Source of the DNA: Chloracidobacterium sp. UBA3360
Lineage (GTDB): Bacteria; Acidobacteriota; Blastocatellia; Pyrinomonadales; Pyrinomonadaceae
Direction of reading: 5' to 3'
Assembly: GCA_002360555.1 (NCBI GenBank)
Contig: DEQS01000081.1
Location: forward strand, 42,677 to 93,868
DNA length: 51,192 bases
The notes under the pieces were generated by a model. It was not told the origin of the DNA. It saw nothing but the letters and a program-made list of their open reading frames with translations, and did not search any database. Of this stretch, positions 1-8,523 are shown one piece after another (within the stretch, counting starts at the first letter, position 1; each line of letters begins with the position of its first letter). Position numbers and translations under genes: made by a program.

Positions 1-818
1 GCAAACGAAAAGATCTTTTCGTCGTAGCTGTCGTTATATTGCATCGACACCTCGATCGAGAGATCGTCTGAGATCATCTCAAAATAAAGCGGCTCATCAT
101 GAAGCGGGGCTTTGTTACGGTTGAGATGCTTTACGAACTCCGCGATCCCGCCTTTGTAATAAAATTCATGTGATTTTTCAGGATCCTCGCGTTCGTCCTT
201 GATATGGATACGAATGCCTTTGTTGAGAAAAGCCTTTTCGCGAAGTCTTTCCGACAGCTTTTCAAAACTATAGACGGTCGTCTCAAAAATGCTCGAGTCG
301 GGACGAAAAGTGATCTTGGTACCTCGTTTTGTGGTGGTTCCCGTCTGTTTCAGGGACCCAACCGGAATACCGGCCTCAAATTCCATCTCGTGCGTCTTGC
401 CGTCACGCCAGATCTCAAGTCGCAGATATTCGCTCAAAAAATTGACGCAACTGACACCAACGCCGTGTAATCCGCCTGAGACCTTATACGAATTCGAATC
501 AAACTTACCGCCCGCATGGAGCACGGTCATGACGACCTCAGCCGCACTGCGTCCCTCTTGCTTATGAATGTCGGTCGGAATGCCACGTCCATTGTCGATG
601 ACGGTGATCGAATTGTCCATGTGGATGACAACCTCGATCGTGTCGCAAAAACCCGCTAGGGCTTCGTCAACCGAATTATCCACAACCTCGTACACTAAAT
701 GATGCAGTCCGATATCGCTCGTCGAGCCGATGTACATCGCCGGACGCTTACGGACCGCATCGCGGCCCTCTAAAACGGTGATCGAATCCGCACCGTATTC
801 TTGTTTTGCCTTAGCCAA
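1..818 (-). CDS. gyrB: DNA gyrase subunit B, N-terminal part (runs off the left edge)
   Basis: ATPase subunit of DNA gyrase, the type II topoisomerase that introduces negative supercoils. About 272 residues are present: the GHKL ATPase domain and the start of the transducer. Visible are the N-box (EVVDNSVDEA, about residues 44-53), the DNGRGIP motif (75-81) and the glycine-rich lid GGLHGVGVS (115-123). The start is a TTG at 818, chosen because MAKAKQEYGADSI begins as GyrB does and an AGAGGT Shine-Dalgarno lies about 7 nt upstream. The rest of the gene lies beyond position 1. It follows recF on the same strand with a 172-nt gap, so it may have its own promoter. ParE is the only realistic alternative; recF adjacency favours GyrB. 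Confidence 0.95.
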   Translation of the reverse strand, partial: MAKAKQEYGADSITVLEGRDAVRKRPAMYIGSTSDIGLHHLVYEVVDNSVDEALAGFCDTIEVVIHMDNSITVIDNGRGIPTDIHKQEGRSAAEVVMTVLHAGGKFDSNSYKVSGGLHGVGVSCVNFLSEYLRLEIWRDGKTHEMEFEAGIPVGSLKQTGTTTKRGTKITFRPDSSIFETTVYSFEKLSERLREKAFLNKGIRIHIKDEREDPEKSHEFYYKGGIAEFVKHLNRNKAPLHDEPLYFEMISDDLSIEVSMQYNDSYDEKIFSF

Positions 819-990
819 TTTTTAAACCTCTGTAACCTTAGATCTTGTTTATTTTTAGAATATGTCGAGCCGCGTGTAGGTGCGGTTTTGATGGTTCTCA
901 CAGATAGAAAATTTCCGTGGATTCCAAAGGAGAATTTTACCATTTTTGGCGGATTATAGATAGCCGCCAAAGCCAATAAATAGCTTTATT

Positions 991-2091
991 TTATTGTATT
1001 TTGGCCTCGCCGGCGGCAACTCTGAAAACAGCCGCGTTGGCGCCAAATCTTTCGACAAAATTGTCCTTTGAGGTGGTGACAAAAACCTGTGTTTTGCCGT
1101 CGAGATATTCGAGCAGTTGGCCGATGCGGGCATAGTCGAGCTCGGCGTCGATATCATCGAGCAAAAAGAGTGGATACTCGCCGCGAGTCGCTTCGAAAAC
1201 AGTGATATTCGCTAGGAGAAGCAGTAGCAATGCGCTTCTCTGTTGACCCGCGGAGCCAAATTTACGCAGGTCGCGTCCGTCAAATTTTATTTCCAGCTCG
1301 TCGCGATGCGTCCCGATCAGAGCGTGACCGGCGACAACCTCGGCCTGAACGCGTAGCTGTAGCCGCTCTGCGATCAGGGCGTTATAGTCGGTCAAATCGC
1401 CTTTTCCTTCGAGCGACGAGAGATATTCGACGGATATCTCTTCGCGGGCAAACAGCTTTTTCTCAAGCACGCCGTTGAGCCGCTCGACAAAGCGAACACG
1501 GGCCTTATGTATCTTGGTGGCAAGTGCTGCTAGTTGCGTATTCCACGGCTCAAGCAGGTCCGTCGTCTTTTCGAGTGACTGCTCGTTGTCGCGGGCTGAT
1601 TGCAGCAACGCATTCTTTTGCCGCACGACGCGATTGTAATCAGTAAAAACCTGTACGAACGGCGGGTGTAGCGACACTATCCCCGCATCGAGAAACCGTC
1701 GTCTCGCGTCCGGCTGGCCGCGAACGATGTCTAGCTCATCGGCGTTAAATACGACCGCATGAAGCTGCCCCAGATAGCTTTGCACCGTCTCTTTCTTATC
1801 GTTTATCGAAAGCGTTTTGATGTTGCCTTGGATCACCACCCGCAAGTCGCGCATGATCTCGGGCGATTCGCGAACCTCACCGCGAATAAACGCCGACGTT
1901 TGACCAAAATTGACCGCTTCTTGGAGCTTTGTCGTCCTAAACGACCGGGCCGACGCCAACACAGCGATCGCCTCGAGCCAGTTTGTTTTCCCTTGGCCGT
2001 TTGAGCCAACAAGGATATTTAGCCGGTTGCCGCATCTAATTCCACCGTGTAGATTGCGAAAATTTTCGGCCGCGATCGTCTCTAGAAACAT
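991..2091 (-). CDS. recF: DNA replication and repair protein RecF
   Basis: SMC-like ATPase of the RecFOR pathway that loads RecA at gapped DNA. The 366-residue protein has the family's usual length. Walker A is GSNGQGKT (29-36), the ABC-type signature region FGSAGQQRSALLL begins near 279, and Walker B with the DD pair is near 308-316. The N-terminus (MFLETIAAENFRNL) is typical of RecF, supporting the ATG at 2091. It is upstream of gyrB on the same strand, a classic pairing, but here the pair lies about 42 kb from dnaA/dnaN rather than next to them. Confidence 0.95.
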   Translation of the reverse strand: MFLETIAAENFRNLHGGIRCGNRLNILVGSNGQGKTNWLEAIAVLASARSFRTTKLQEAVNFGQTSAFIRGEVRESPEIMRDLRVVIQGNIKTLSINDKKETVQSYLGQLHAVVFNADELDIVRGQPDARRRFLDAGIVSLHPPFVQVFTDYNRVVRQKNALLQSARDNEQSLEKTTDLLEPWNTQLAALATKIHKARVRFVERLNGVLEKKLFAREEISVEYLSSLEGKGDLTDYNALIAERLQLRVQAEVVAGHALIGTHRDELEIKFDGRDLRKFGSAGQQRSALLLLLLANITVFEATRGEYPLFLLDDIDAELDYARIGQLLEYLDGKTQVFVTTSKDNFVERFGANAAVFRVAAGEAKIQ

Positions 2092-2242
2092 TTTGTGATT
2101 TTAACACGCCCTGCGTTGGCGGGCGGGCGGACGTTTTTTTATTTCTATTTCAGGTTTTCTGGATGTATAATCCATTAGCAGTTTATTTAAAGTAAGGATG
2201 TTGAACATTCTTAAACAGGTAAATTGCTTCCCTTCCTGAACG

Positions 2243-2749
2243 ATGAGAATCTTAACGATCACATTTCTAACGCTGGTCTTGACCACATCCGCATTTTCGC
2301 AGAATAATCTAAAAGTCGGTGCGCCTGCTCCTGCATTTTCCGGAGTTACGCTCGACGGTACGGATTTTGACCTCAACCAGCTTCGCGGCAGCGTTGTTGT
2401 TATTACTTTTTGGTCAACGAGATGTGAGATATGTCATGTTGAGTTTCCCAAGCTTAATCGTTTGATCAAGAGCTACGAAGGTAAAAAGGTAGTCTTTCTG
2501 TCGCTCACGACCGAGAACGAAGAAAAGATCGAAGCCTACATGAAAAAGAACCCGCTCGAAACGCAGATCCTGCCAAATAGTTTTGGCATCTTGCTGCAAT
2601 ATGCCGACCGCGACAAAAACGGAAATCTAGACATGGGCTATCCGTCGTATTATGTAGTCAACGATGCCGGCAATATCGAATTTCGGTCGAGCGGCTATGA
2701 CAAAACTCCGGCGCTTAACTCGGCACTGACACGACTCCTTTCCAAATAA
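2243..2749 (+). CDS. Secreted TlpA-like thioredoxin-fold protein (first of a tandem pair)
   Basis: 168 residues with a signal peptide (about 1-19, cleavage after SAFSQ) and a thioredoxin fold of the TlpA/AhpC-TSA type. The redox motif CEIC is at residues 61-64 in the context FWSTRCEICHVEFP. Family knowledge suggests a periplasmic thiol-disulfide role, such as cytochrome c maturation or cysteine reduction. No partner DsbD/CcdA or cytochrome gene is nearby, so the substrate is unknown. The next gene, 51 nt downstream, is a diverged paralogue of identical length (168 aa), pointing to an old tandem duplication. Confidence 0.85.
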   Translation: MRILTITFLTLVLTTSAFSQNNLKVGAPAPAFSGVTLDGTDFDLNQLRGSVVVITFWSTRCEICHVEFPKLNRLIKSYEGKKVVFLSLTTENEEKIEAYMKKNPLETQILPNSFGILLQYADRDKNGNLDMGYPSYYVVNDAGNIEFRSSGYDKTPALNSALTRLLSK

Positions 2750-2765
2750 GCTACGCTTCAAATTC

Positions 2766-2794
2766 TTGACATACGACTCATTTACCACTACAAG
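2766..2794 (+). promoter_or_regulatory. Candidate sigma-70 promoter of the second thioredoxin gene
   Basis: TTGACA at 2766-2771 matches the -35 consensus and is followed, after 17 nt, by TACAAG at 2789-2794 as a weaker -10. The predicted transcript would begin at or next to the ATG at 2801, so this message could be leaderless. It would give the second thioredoxin gene transcription independent of the first. Confidence 0.4.
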
Positions 2795-2800
2795 TGGTTT

Positions 2801-3307
2801 ATGAAGAATTTTTATGTCTTGTTCGCCATTCTAGTTTTTGCGTTTTCTATTTCAGCCCAAAATCAGATCGGTTCAAGCCCGGCGTTCGCCGCGATCGATA
2901 TGGCCGGTCAAAAGGTCGATACGACCGCGCTCAAGGGAAAGGTCGTCGTCCTAAACCTGTGGTTCATCAACTGCCCAAATTGCGTCGAAGAGATAAAGAT
3001 GCTCAACACACTTGTTGATCAGTACAAAGATAATAAAGACGTGGTTTTTTTAGGTATTGCCGCCAGCCGTAAACCGGATCTGGAAAAATTTCTTGTCAAA
3101 AATCCCTTTAAATATACTGTGATCCCAAATGGATCAATGATCATCATCAGCAAATTTGGCGACGCCGGTAAGAACGGTGAGCTAAGCGTCCCATTTCCTA
3201 TGCACTACGTCCTTGATCGCGACGGTAAGATAGTTGCCAAGGCGCAAGGCATTAAAGGTATCGAGTCCGTAAAGACTGAATTGGCAAAACAACTGGCGAA
3301 ACGTTGA
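2801..3307 (+). CDS. Secreted TlpA-like thioredoxin-fold protein (second of a tandem pair)
   Basis: 168 residues, signal peptide about 1-19 (ending SISAQ), then a thioredoxin fold with the redox motif CPNC at residues 58-61 (WFINCPNCVEEI). It is a paralogue of the preceding gene: same length, same layout, and a similar segment with a DKNG/DAGKNG loop and a proline-containing strand (YPSYYVV versus FPMHYVL) corresponding to the cis-Pro strand. The active-site dipeptide differs (EI versus PN), so redox potentials or partners may differ. Predicted periplasmic. It likely has its own promoter (2766-2794). Confidence 0.85.
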   Translation: MKNFYVLFAILVFAFSISAQNQIGSSPAFAAIDMAGQKVDTTALKGKVVVLNLWFINCPNCVEEIKMLNTLVDQYKDNKDVVFLGIAASRKPDLEKFLVKNPFKYTVIPNGSMIIISKFGDAGKNGELSVPFPMHYVLDRDGKIVAKAQGIKGIESVKTELAKQLAKR

Positions 3308-3327
3308 GGTACAGGTTAACGCGGGAT

Positions 3328-3356
3328 TTGTCTATCGCGGCGGCTTACAGTATATT
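3328..3356 (+). promoter_or_regulatory. Promoter of tRNA-Ser
   Basis: TTGTCT (3328-3333), a 17-nt spacer and TATATT (3351-3356) form a good sigma-70 promoter ending 21 nt before the mature tRNA 5' end at 3378. Confidence 0.55.
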
Positions 3357-3377
3357 TTTAGATTGCCCGCTTCGTGC

Positions 3378-3463
3378 GGAGAGGTAGCCTAATTGGTAAG
3401 GCAGTAGTCTTGAAAACTACCGCGCGTAAGCGCTTGCAGGTTCGAGTCCTGTCCTCTCCGCCA
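3378..3463 (+). tRNA. tRNA-Ser(UGA), with encoded CCA
   Basis: Folds as a class II tRNA. Acceptor arms are GGAGAGG (3378-3384) and CCTCTCC (3453-3459), discriminator G, then encoded CCA (3461-3463). The anticodon stem is GTAGT/ACTAC with loop CTTGAAA, giving anticodon TGA. The long variable arm has stem GCGC-GTAA-GCGC (3422-3433), diagnostic of Ser/Leu/Tyr. The T stem is GCAGG/CCTGT around TTCGAGT. A promoter lies just upstream. Confidence 0.95.
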
Positions 3464-3504
3464 TTCACTTTCCCTAACGAAAGTTCCATCCAAATAATTT
3501 TCCT

Positions 3505-3532
3505 TGATTTCAATTTCACTTTTGTTATAGCC
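3505..3532 (+). promoter_or_regulatory. Candidate promoter of the fadR-like/acyl-CoA synthetase operon
   Basis: TTGATT (3505-3510), a 16-nt spacer and TATAGC (3527-3532) lie just upstream of the palindromic operator at 3544-3561. The predicted transcription start (about 3539) sits immediately before the operator, which fits repression by a TetR protein bound downstream of the start. Confidence 0.45.
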
Positions 3533-3543
3533 TAAGTGCATAC

Positions 3544-3561
3544 TGAATGACGGTTCATTCA
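3544..3561 (+). promoter_or_regulatory. FadR-type TetR operator palindrome
   Basis: TGAATGA-CGGT-TCATTCA is a perfect 7-bp inverted repeat with a 4-bp centre, placed 11 nt before the TetR-family start codon. It closely matches the operator I recall for Bacillus subtilis FadR (TGAATGA, four bases, TCATTCA), a TetR-family repressor of fatty-acid degradation released by long-chain acyl-CoA. The gene pair that follows (TetR regulator and acyl-CoA synthetase) fits that reading. The site sits where it could autoregulate the operon. Confidence 0.75.
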
Positions 3562-3572
3562 TAATCACAAGT

Positions 3573-4190
3573 ATGCCAAAACCAGCAAGAAACGGCTCTG
3601 CTGTCCGCGCGGTTGTCACTGACAAACGCGAGGCGATACTGCGTGCGGCGATCAAAGTGTTTGCCGGAAAGGGTTATTTTAACTCCAAAGTAGCTGACAT
3701 CGCCGGCGAGGCTGGCATTGCAGACGGCACTGTTTATCTATATTTCAAGAGCAAGGACGAGATCCTCCATTCGATCTTTGACCGTGCGATGGCCGAGTTT
3801 ATTGCCGAGGGTAAAAAAGAACTAGACCAGATCGCCGATCCTGTCGGAAAACTGACCCGCATTGCCGAGATGCATCTCGAACGCCTCGGTGCCGACCGCG
3901 ACATGGCCATCGTCTTTCAGGTCGAGCTTCGGGGTTCGACAAAGTTCATGCAGGAGTTTTCGGCAGCAGGGTTTGGCGAATATCTGGATATTATCCGAAA
4001 GACCATCGAAGACGGCCAGAACGCCGGTGTTTTTCGCAAAGAGATCAAGCCGGTAGTTGCCGCCAAGATACTCTACGGTGCTCTCGACGAAATGGTAACC
4101 AATTGGGTGCTTTCAAAAAAGGCTTATCCGCTGCCACCGATGGCGGGCGAGGTGCTAAGCATTTTCTTTGGAGGCATGTCGAGCAAATGA
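3573..4190 (+). CDS. TetR/AcrR-family regulator, FadR-like
   Basis: 205 residues. The N-terminal TetR helix-turn-helix runs from about 17 to 63 (KREAILRAAIKVFAGKGYF, then GIADGTVYLYFKSKDEIL). The C-terminal ligand domain includes KILYGALDEMVTNWVL, typical of the FadR-like group. Predicted role: repressor of acyl-CoA metabolism responding to long-chain acyl-CoA, inferred from the operator at 3544-3561 and from the following acyl-CoA synthetase, whose start overlaps this stop (ATGA). No other beta-oxidation genes follow, so the regulon probably extends elsewhere in the genome. Confidence 0.88.
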   Translation: MPKPARNGSAVRAVVTDKREAILRAAIKVFAGKGYFNSKVADIAGEAGIADGTVYLYFKSKDEILHSIFDRAMAEFIAEGKKELDQIADPVGKLTRIAEMHLERLGADRDMAIVFQVELRGSTKFMQEFSAAGFGEYLDIIRKTIEDGQNAGVFRKEIKPVVAAKILYGALDEMVTNWVLSKKAYPLPPMAGEVLSIFFGGMSSK

Positions 4191-6043
4191 CGACCGAGGC
4201 CAACATTTTAATGGGCGATCGCCGAAACCCGATCGGACGCGGCGTTCCGTTAATGGATAATGAGCCTCAGACTTTGCCGCAGTTATTCCGGCATTCGGTC
4301 ACTGAGTATGGCTTGCCTGACGCATTAAATTACAAAAGCGGCGACGAATGGCGACCGATCTCATCCGCCAAAATGGTCGAGCGTGCCGAGAACATCGCAC
4401 TTGGCCTTTATTCGCTTGGCCTACGCAAAGGTGACCGAGCGGCGATACTCGCACCAAACTCACCGGAATGGACATTATCGGACGCCGGGTGTCAGTTTGC
4501 CGGCCTAGTTGATGTGCCCATCTACACGACGCTCTCGCCGGACACGGTTCGCTATATCATCGACAATTCGGCCGCACGGGTATTCTTTCTCAACGATGCC
4601 GAAACATATCAGCGTCTCTTGCCTGCATTAAAGGATTGCTCCTCAATAGATAAATTTATCCTTTTTGACGGCGGGATCGAGGCCAACAATGTTGTCTCGT
4701 TAGAGAGTCTAGAATCAGATGGAGCAGATCTCAGAGAGACGCATCAGTCTCTTTTACAAGAATTGGCCGACGCCATCGATCCGCAGGATATCGCGACGCT
4801 TATCTACACCAGCGGGACCACCGGCGAGCCAAAAGGCGTGATGCTCACACACGCTAATCTGATCTCAAACGTTATTGACGCGAGTGAACGATTTGTCTTC
4901 ACAGGCGTGGATATTTCGTTATCGGTTCTGCCGCTTTCTCACGTTTTCGAACGCACAGGGATGTACGTCTACATCATGTACGGAATGCGGGTCTTTTACG
5001 CCGAATCGATCGAAAAAGTGCCTGAGAATCTGAAAGAGGTGCGTCCGACGGTTTTTATCGGGGTGCCTCGTATTTTTGAAAAGGTTTTCGAACGCGCCCG
5101 CCTCAAGGCGACACAGTCAGGCCGCATCAATGAGCTGATCTTTGATTGGGCGATAGATATTGCCAAAGAATTTGCGGCGCTAAAAGAATCTGGCCAGCCG
5201 ATACCTATGGCATTGACCGCAAAACACGGTGTAGCGGACAAGATCGTTTATTCAAAATTGCGTGACTTTTTTGGCGGACATCTGCGATTTTGCATCACCG
5301 GCGGCGCAGCATTGCCGGACGAAATATATTTGATCTTTACCGGCGCGGGGATCTCGATAATGCAGGGTTATGGGCTGACGGAAACATCGCCTGTGATCTC
5401 ATCTAACAACCCGACGGCTGTACGGGTCGGCACAGTCGGCAGGCCAATTCGAAACGTTGAGGTTCGAATCGCCGAAGATGGCGAGATCGAGGTCAGCGGT
5501 CCCGGCGTGATGGCCGGCTATTATCACAAGGAAGACGCTACACGCGAAGCTTTTACCGATGATGACTGGTTCAAGACGGGCGATATCGGCACGGTGGACA
5601 GCGACGGATATTTAAAGATAACCGATCGAAAAAAGGAGCTTTTTAAAACATCCGGCGGTAAATACATTGCTCCGTCACCGATCGAACAAATGATCCGGTC
5701 GTCGCGGTTCGTCAATCAAGCCGTTTTGGTTGGCAACGAGCGAAAATTTCCGGCTGCTCTTATCGTGCCCAACTTTGAAATGCTCGAATCATACGCAAAT
5801 CTCAAGGAATTAGATATCAAAACGCCAGCAGAATTTTGCAGCCACCCGCGGATAATAGATCTGTTTCAACGGCAGATCGAAGCTCACACCGCCGGGCTCG
5901 CCCAGTATGAAAAGGTAAAAAAATTCGCCCTTCTTGACCATGAACTCACAGTCGAGAACGGCGAACTTACTCCTACCCTAAAAACAAAACGACGGGTCGT
6001 TGACGAAAAATATCGCGATATTATTGACGGTCTTTACATATGA
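4187..6043 (+). CDS. Long-chain fatty acid--CoA ligase (AMP-forming)
   Basis: About 618 residues. Activates fatty acids to acyl-CoA through an acyl-AMP intermediate. Adenylate-forming signatures: YTSGTTGEPKG (about 207-217), the QGYGLTETSPV motif, and FKTGDIG followed by the DRKKELFKTSGGKYIAP hinge with the conserved C-terminal lysine region. Length and sequence resemble FadD15/ACSL-type 600-residue synthetases. The ATG at 4187 is preferred over an in-frame ATG at 4103 because it makes a 4-nt ATGA overlap with the TetR gene, indicating translational coupling. Probably controlled with it through the FadR-type operator. It ends 4 nt from the converging SLBB gene. Confidence 0.92.
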   Translation: MTTEANILMGDRRNPIGRGVPLMDNEPQTLPQLFRHSVTEYGLPDALNYKSGDEWRPISSAKMVERAENIALGLYSLGLRKGDRAAILAPNSPEWTLSDAGCQFAGLVDVPIYTTLSPDTVRYIIDNSAARVFFLNDAETYQRLLPALKDCSSIDKFILFDGGIEANNVVSLESLESDGADLRETHQSLLQELADAIDPQDIATLIYTSGTTGEPKGVMLTHANLISNVIDASERFVFTGVDISLSVLPLSHVFERTGMYVYIMYGMRVFYAESIEKVPENLKEVRPTVFIGVPRIFEKVFERARLKATQSGRINELIFDWAIDIAKEFAALKESGQPIPMALTAKHGVADKIVYSKLRDFFGGHLRFCITGGAALPDEIYLIFTGAGISIMQGYGLTETSPVISSNNPTAVRVGTVGRPIRNVEVRIAEDGEIEVSGPGVMAGYYHKEDATREAFTDDDWFKTGDIGTVDSDGYLKITDRKKELFKTSGGKYIAPSPIEQMIRSSRFVNQAVLVGNERKFPAALIVPNFEMLESYANLKELDIKTPAEFCSHPRIIDLFQRQIEAHTAGLAQYEKVKKFALLDHELTVENGELTPTLKTKRRVVDEKYRDIIDGLYI

Positions 6044-6047
6044 CCCA

Positions 6048-7037
6048 TCAATACATTATTCGGTAACCGATACCGCTTGTAACACTGGAAATTGCTCCTT
6101 TACCTGTTCCGATGGCCAGATCAAGCAGGATCTTGCCAATACTGTCTTTGGCTTTATCGACCACAACAACGTCATAAGGCTGCAGCATGACGTCCTTTTG
6201 CTGTCCAGTTCTTATTAGATCGTAATTTGCACTGATCATTTCCGGCGATTCGGAATTAGTCTTGCGTCGATAGATCTTAATATCTTTTGTTTTTGCCTCA
6301 CGCTTTGGTCCGCCAATTTTGGAAACGGCATCAAAAAGCGACAGCCCCCCTTCTTTGATCAAAACCGCTTGGGGGTTAGCAACTTCTCCGGTGACGTACA
6401 CCGGTGACGCCTTTTCTACTAGAATGACGTCCCCGGGATAAATGACCGGGTTCGACGAGTCCTTGCCGAGTTTTACATTGCTCAAGGTAAACATTTTTGA
6501 CGGCACGTCCGACGGATCGGTCGTGTCCGGTTTCCAGTTGCTATCCTCATAATCTTCGGTGCATATCGGCGGCTGGGTACGAAAGATGCGGACATTTCCG
6601 CCGGCTTCCTCCGTGGGGCCACCGGAAAAGGAGATCACTTCCATCAGCGTCACTTTGCGCATCATCACTACCTGCGACGGGGTACGCACCTCACCATAAA
6701 CAGTTGCCGGTGGTTTACTTTTTCTGTCAGTAACTCTGAGGCTTAGCTGCGGCGACTTTAAATATTTTTCGAGTATCCTGGTGACTTCGGATTTTAGCTC
6801 CGCTTCCGTCTTGCATTTTGCGATCAATATCTTGTCAAGAACGAGGAACTTGCCATCTTCATTGACCGTGGTTATGAAGTCAAAGTCCGGTTCGCCCTGC
6901 ACTTTTACAGTTATCTCATCTCCGGGACCAAGCAAATAGCCTTTGGGGGAGGATAGCTGCGGCGGCAGATCCTGTGCATTGATCGAATTTAGACTTAACA
7001 GGGAAATTATAAAGGCAAAAATAAACTTCAATTTCAT
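6048..7037 (-). CDS. Polysaccharide biosynthesis/export protein (Wza-like, SLBB domains)
   Basis: 329 residues with a signal peptide (about 1-21, ending INAQ). A Poly_export domain starts near residue 34 (YLLGPGDEITVKVQG), followed by two SLBB-like segments (PPATVYGEVRTPSQV and SPVYVTGEVANPQAV). No lipobox cysteine is visible, unlike Wza. Family role: periplasmic/outer-membrane channel component for capsular or exopolysaccharide export. It stands alone, with no glycosyltransferase or Wzc-type kinase nearby, so its assembly partners must lie elsewhere. A segment (about 165-185, rich in D, P, T) between the SLBB units looks like a family-specific insertion. Confidence 0.85.
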   Translation of the reverse strand: MKLKFIFAFIISLLSLNSINAQDLPPQLSSPKGYLLGPGDEITVKVQGEPDFDFITTVNEDGKFLVLDKILIAKCKTEAELKSEVTRILEKYLKSPQLSLRVTDRKSKPPATVYGEVRTPSQVVMMRKVTLMEVISFSGGPTEEAGGNVRIFRTQPPICTEDYEDSNWKPDTTDPSDVPSKMFTLSNVKLGKDSSNPVIYPGDVILVEKASPVYVTGEVANPQAVLIKEGGLSLFDAVSKIGGPKREAKTKDIKIYRRKTNSESPEMISANYDLIRTGQQKDVMLQPYDVVVVDKAKDSIGKILLDLAIGTGKGAISSVTSGIGYRIMY

Positions 7038-7211
7038 GATAGGACCTCAAATGTCTTGTAACCAATGAGTTTAACGCACACGGACGCGCATTTACAACTT
7101 TTTTGGTACTTAGAGATGGCGCGAACTTTGATGTTCGAATTCCACAACTGGTTTTCCGCTGATTGATTTTCGGCGTTGACAGTAGCGACAGCCTCGCTGT
7201 AATTTCAAGAA

Positions 7212-8417
7212 ATGATGCAACCAACGATCTCAAAAAGCCGCATCTCGCGAAAAGCCGCGAGTTTTACCGAATCGGTCATTCGCGAGATGACACGTGAAGC
7301 GATGAAATACGGGGCGGTCAATCTCGGTCAGGGGTTTCCGGATTTTGCCGCACCGGAGGACATCAAGCAAAAAGCGATGGAGGCGATCGCCGCTGACCAT
7401 AATCAATACGCGATAACATGGGGCGTTAAGGATTTTCGTGATGCGATCGCGAAAAAAACGATGTGGTATCTCGGACTTGATGTCGATCCAGAAACAGAGA
7501 TCACCGTAACATGCGGCTCGACCGAGGGAATGATCGCCGCGATGATGGCGACCGTCGACCCGACCGAGGAGGTCATCGTTTTTGAGCCTTTTTACGAAAA
7601 CTACGCTCCCGACGCGATATTATCTGACGCTACGCCACGCCACGTCCCGCTTTACCGCACCGATAACGGCTTTATTTTTGACCGCGAAGAACTGCGTGCC
7701 GCTTTTAACGAAAGGACCAAGGCGATAATCATTTGCAATCCAAACAACCCGACGGGCAAGGTATTTACTCGCGATGAGCTCGAATTTATTGCCGAGCTGT
7801 GTAAAGAATTTGACGCGCTTGTTTTCACCGACGAGATATACGAACACATCATCTACACGGGCCACGCTGACGATGACCCGTTTGAGCATATCTGCATGGC
7901 AAATGTCGACGGCATGCGCGAACGCACCGTTGTGGTAAATTCGCTCTCAAAAACCTACTCGGTTACCGGCTGGCGTGTCGGTTATTGCATAGCTCCGCCC
8001 GATATTACATCGGCGATCCGCAAGGTCCATGATTTCCTGACGGTCGGCGCTGCGAATCCGCTGCAGCACGCCGGAGCGTACGCTATGAACTTGCCGCCGA
8101 GTTATTACGATGACCTGCAAAGCGAATATCAGAAAAAGCGCGACTTTATAGTGCCCGCACTCAAAACTGCCGGTTTCAAATGCGACTTTCCTGCCGGGGC
8201 ATATTACGTGATTTGCGATATTTCAGATTTTGGCTTTGCAAACGACATCGAGTTCACGAAACATCTCATCCGCGAGATCGGCGTCGCTGTCGTGCCGGGC
8301 TCGTCTTTTTATCACGACGCTGCTCTCGGCTCGCAATTGGTAAGGTTTTGCTTTTGCAAAAAGGACGAGACGCTCGAGGCCGCAGCCGAACGGCTTGAAA
8401 AACTGCGTCGCGGCTAA
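7212..8417 (+). CDS. Class I/II PLP-dependent aminotransferase
   Basis: 401 residues, fold-type I aminotransferase. The PLP lysine is K247 in NSLSKTYSVTGWRVGY; NPNNPTG (176-182) and DEIY (207-210) are the classic cofactor-contacting motifs. The N-terminal segment VNLGQGFPDF (36-45) is typical of the kynurenine/glutamine transaminase K, methionine aminotransferase and aspartate aminotransferase-like group. Substrate cannot be decided from sequence alone. The start is ATG 7212 or the adjacent ATG 7215; there is no clear Shine-Dalgarno. It is not in an operon with the upstream divergent SLBB gene. Confidence 0.88.
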   Translation: MMQPTISKSRISRKAASFTESVIREMTREAMKYGAVNLGQGFPDFAAPEDIKQKAMEAIAADHNQYAITWGVKDFRDAIAKKTMWYLGLDVDPETEITVTCGSTEGMIAAMMATVDPTEEVIVFEPFYENYAPDAILSDATPRHVPLYRTDNGFIFDREELRAAFNERTKAIIICNPNNPTGKVFTRDELEFIAELCKEFDALVFTDEIYEHIIYTGHADDDPFEHICMANVDGMRERTVVVNSLSKTYSVTGWRVGYCIAPPDITSAIRKVHDFLTVGAANPLQHAGAYAMNLPPSYYDDLQSEYQKKRDFIVPALKTAGFKCDFPAGAYYVICDISDFGFANDIEFTKHLIREIGVAVVPGSSFYHDAALGSQLVRFCFCKKDETLEAAAERLEKLRRG

Positions 8418-8523
8418 CCCCGGCAGGCAACCATTTTCCACGCTCAATGCTTCAAATTTTGTAACTAATTTATTCGACACGTCGTCTTTACTACGTGTAA
8501 ATCTATTTTTGTGGAGGCAATTT

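Noticed and set aside
676..684. TTATCCACA, a consensus DnaA box, inside gyrB
   Set aside because: It is the reverse of codons for the conserved VVDN motif of GyrB, so it is explained by coding; single copy, no AT-rich tract.
2108..2140. GC-rich inverted repeat followed by T run between recF and the first thioredoxin gene
   Set aside because: Looks terminator-like, but both neighbouring genes diverge from this gap, so no transcript should end here; probably incidental.
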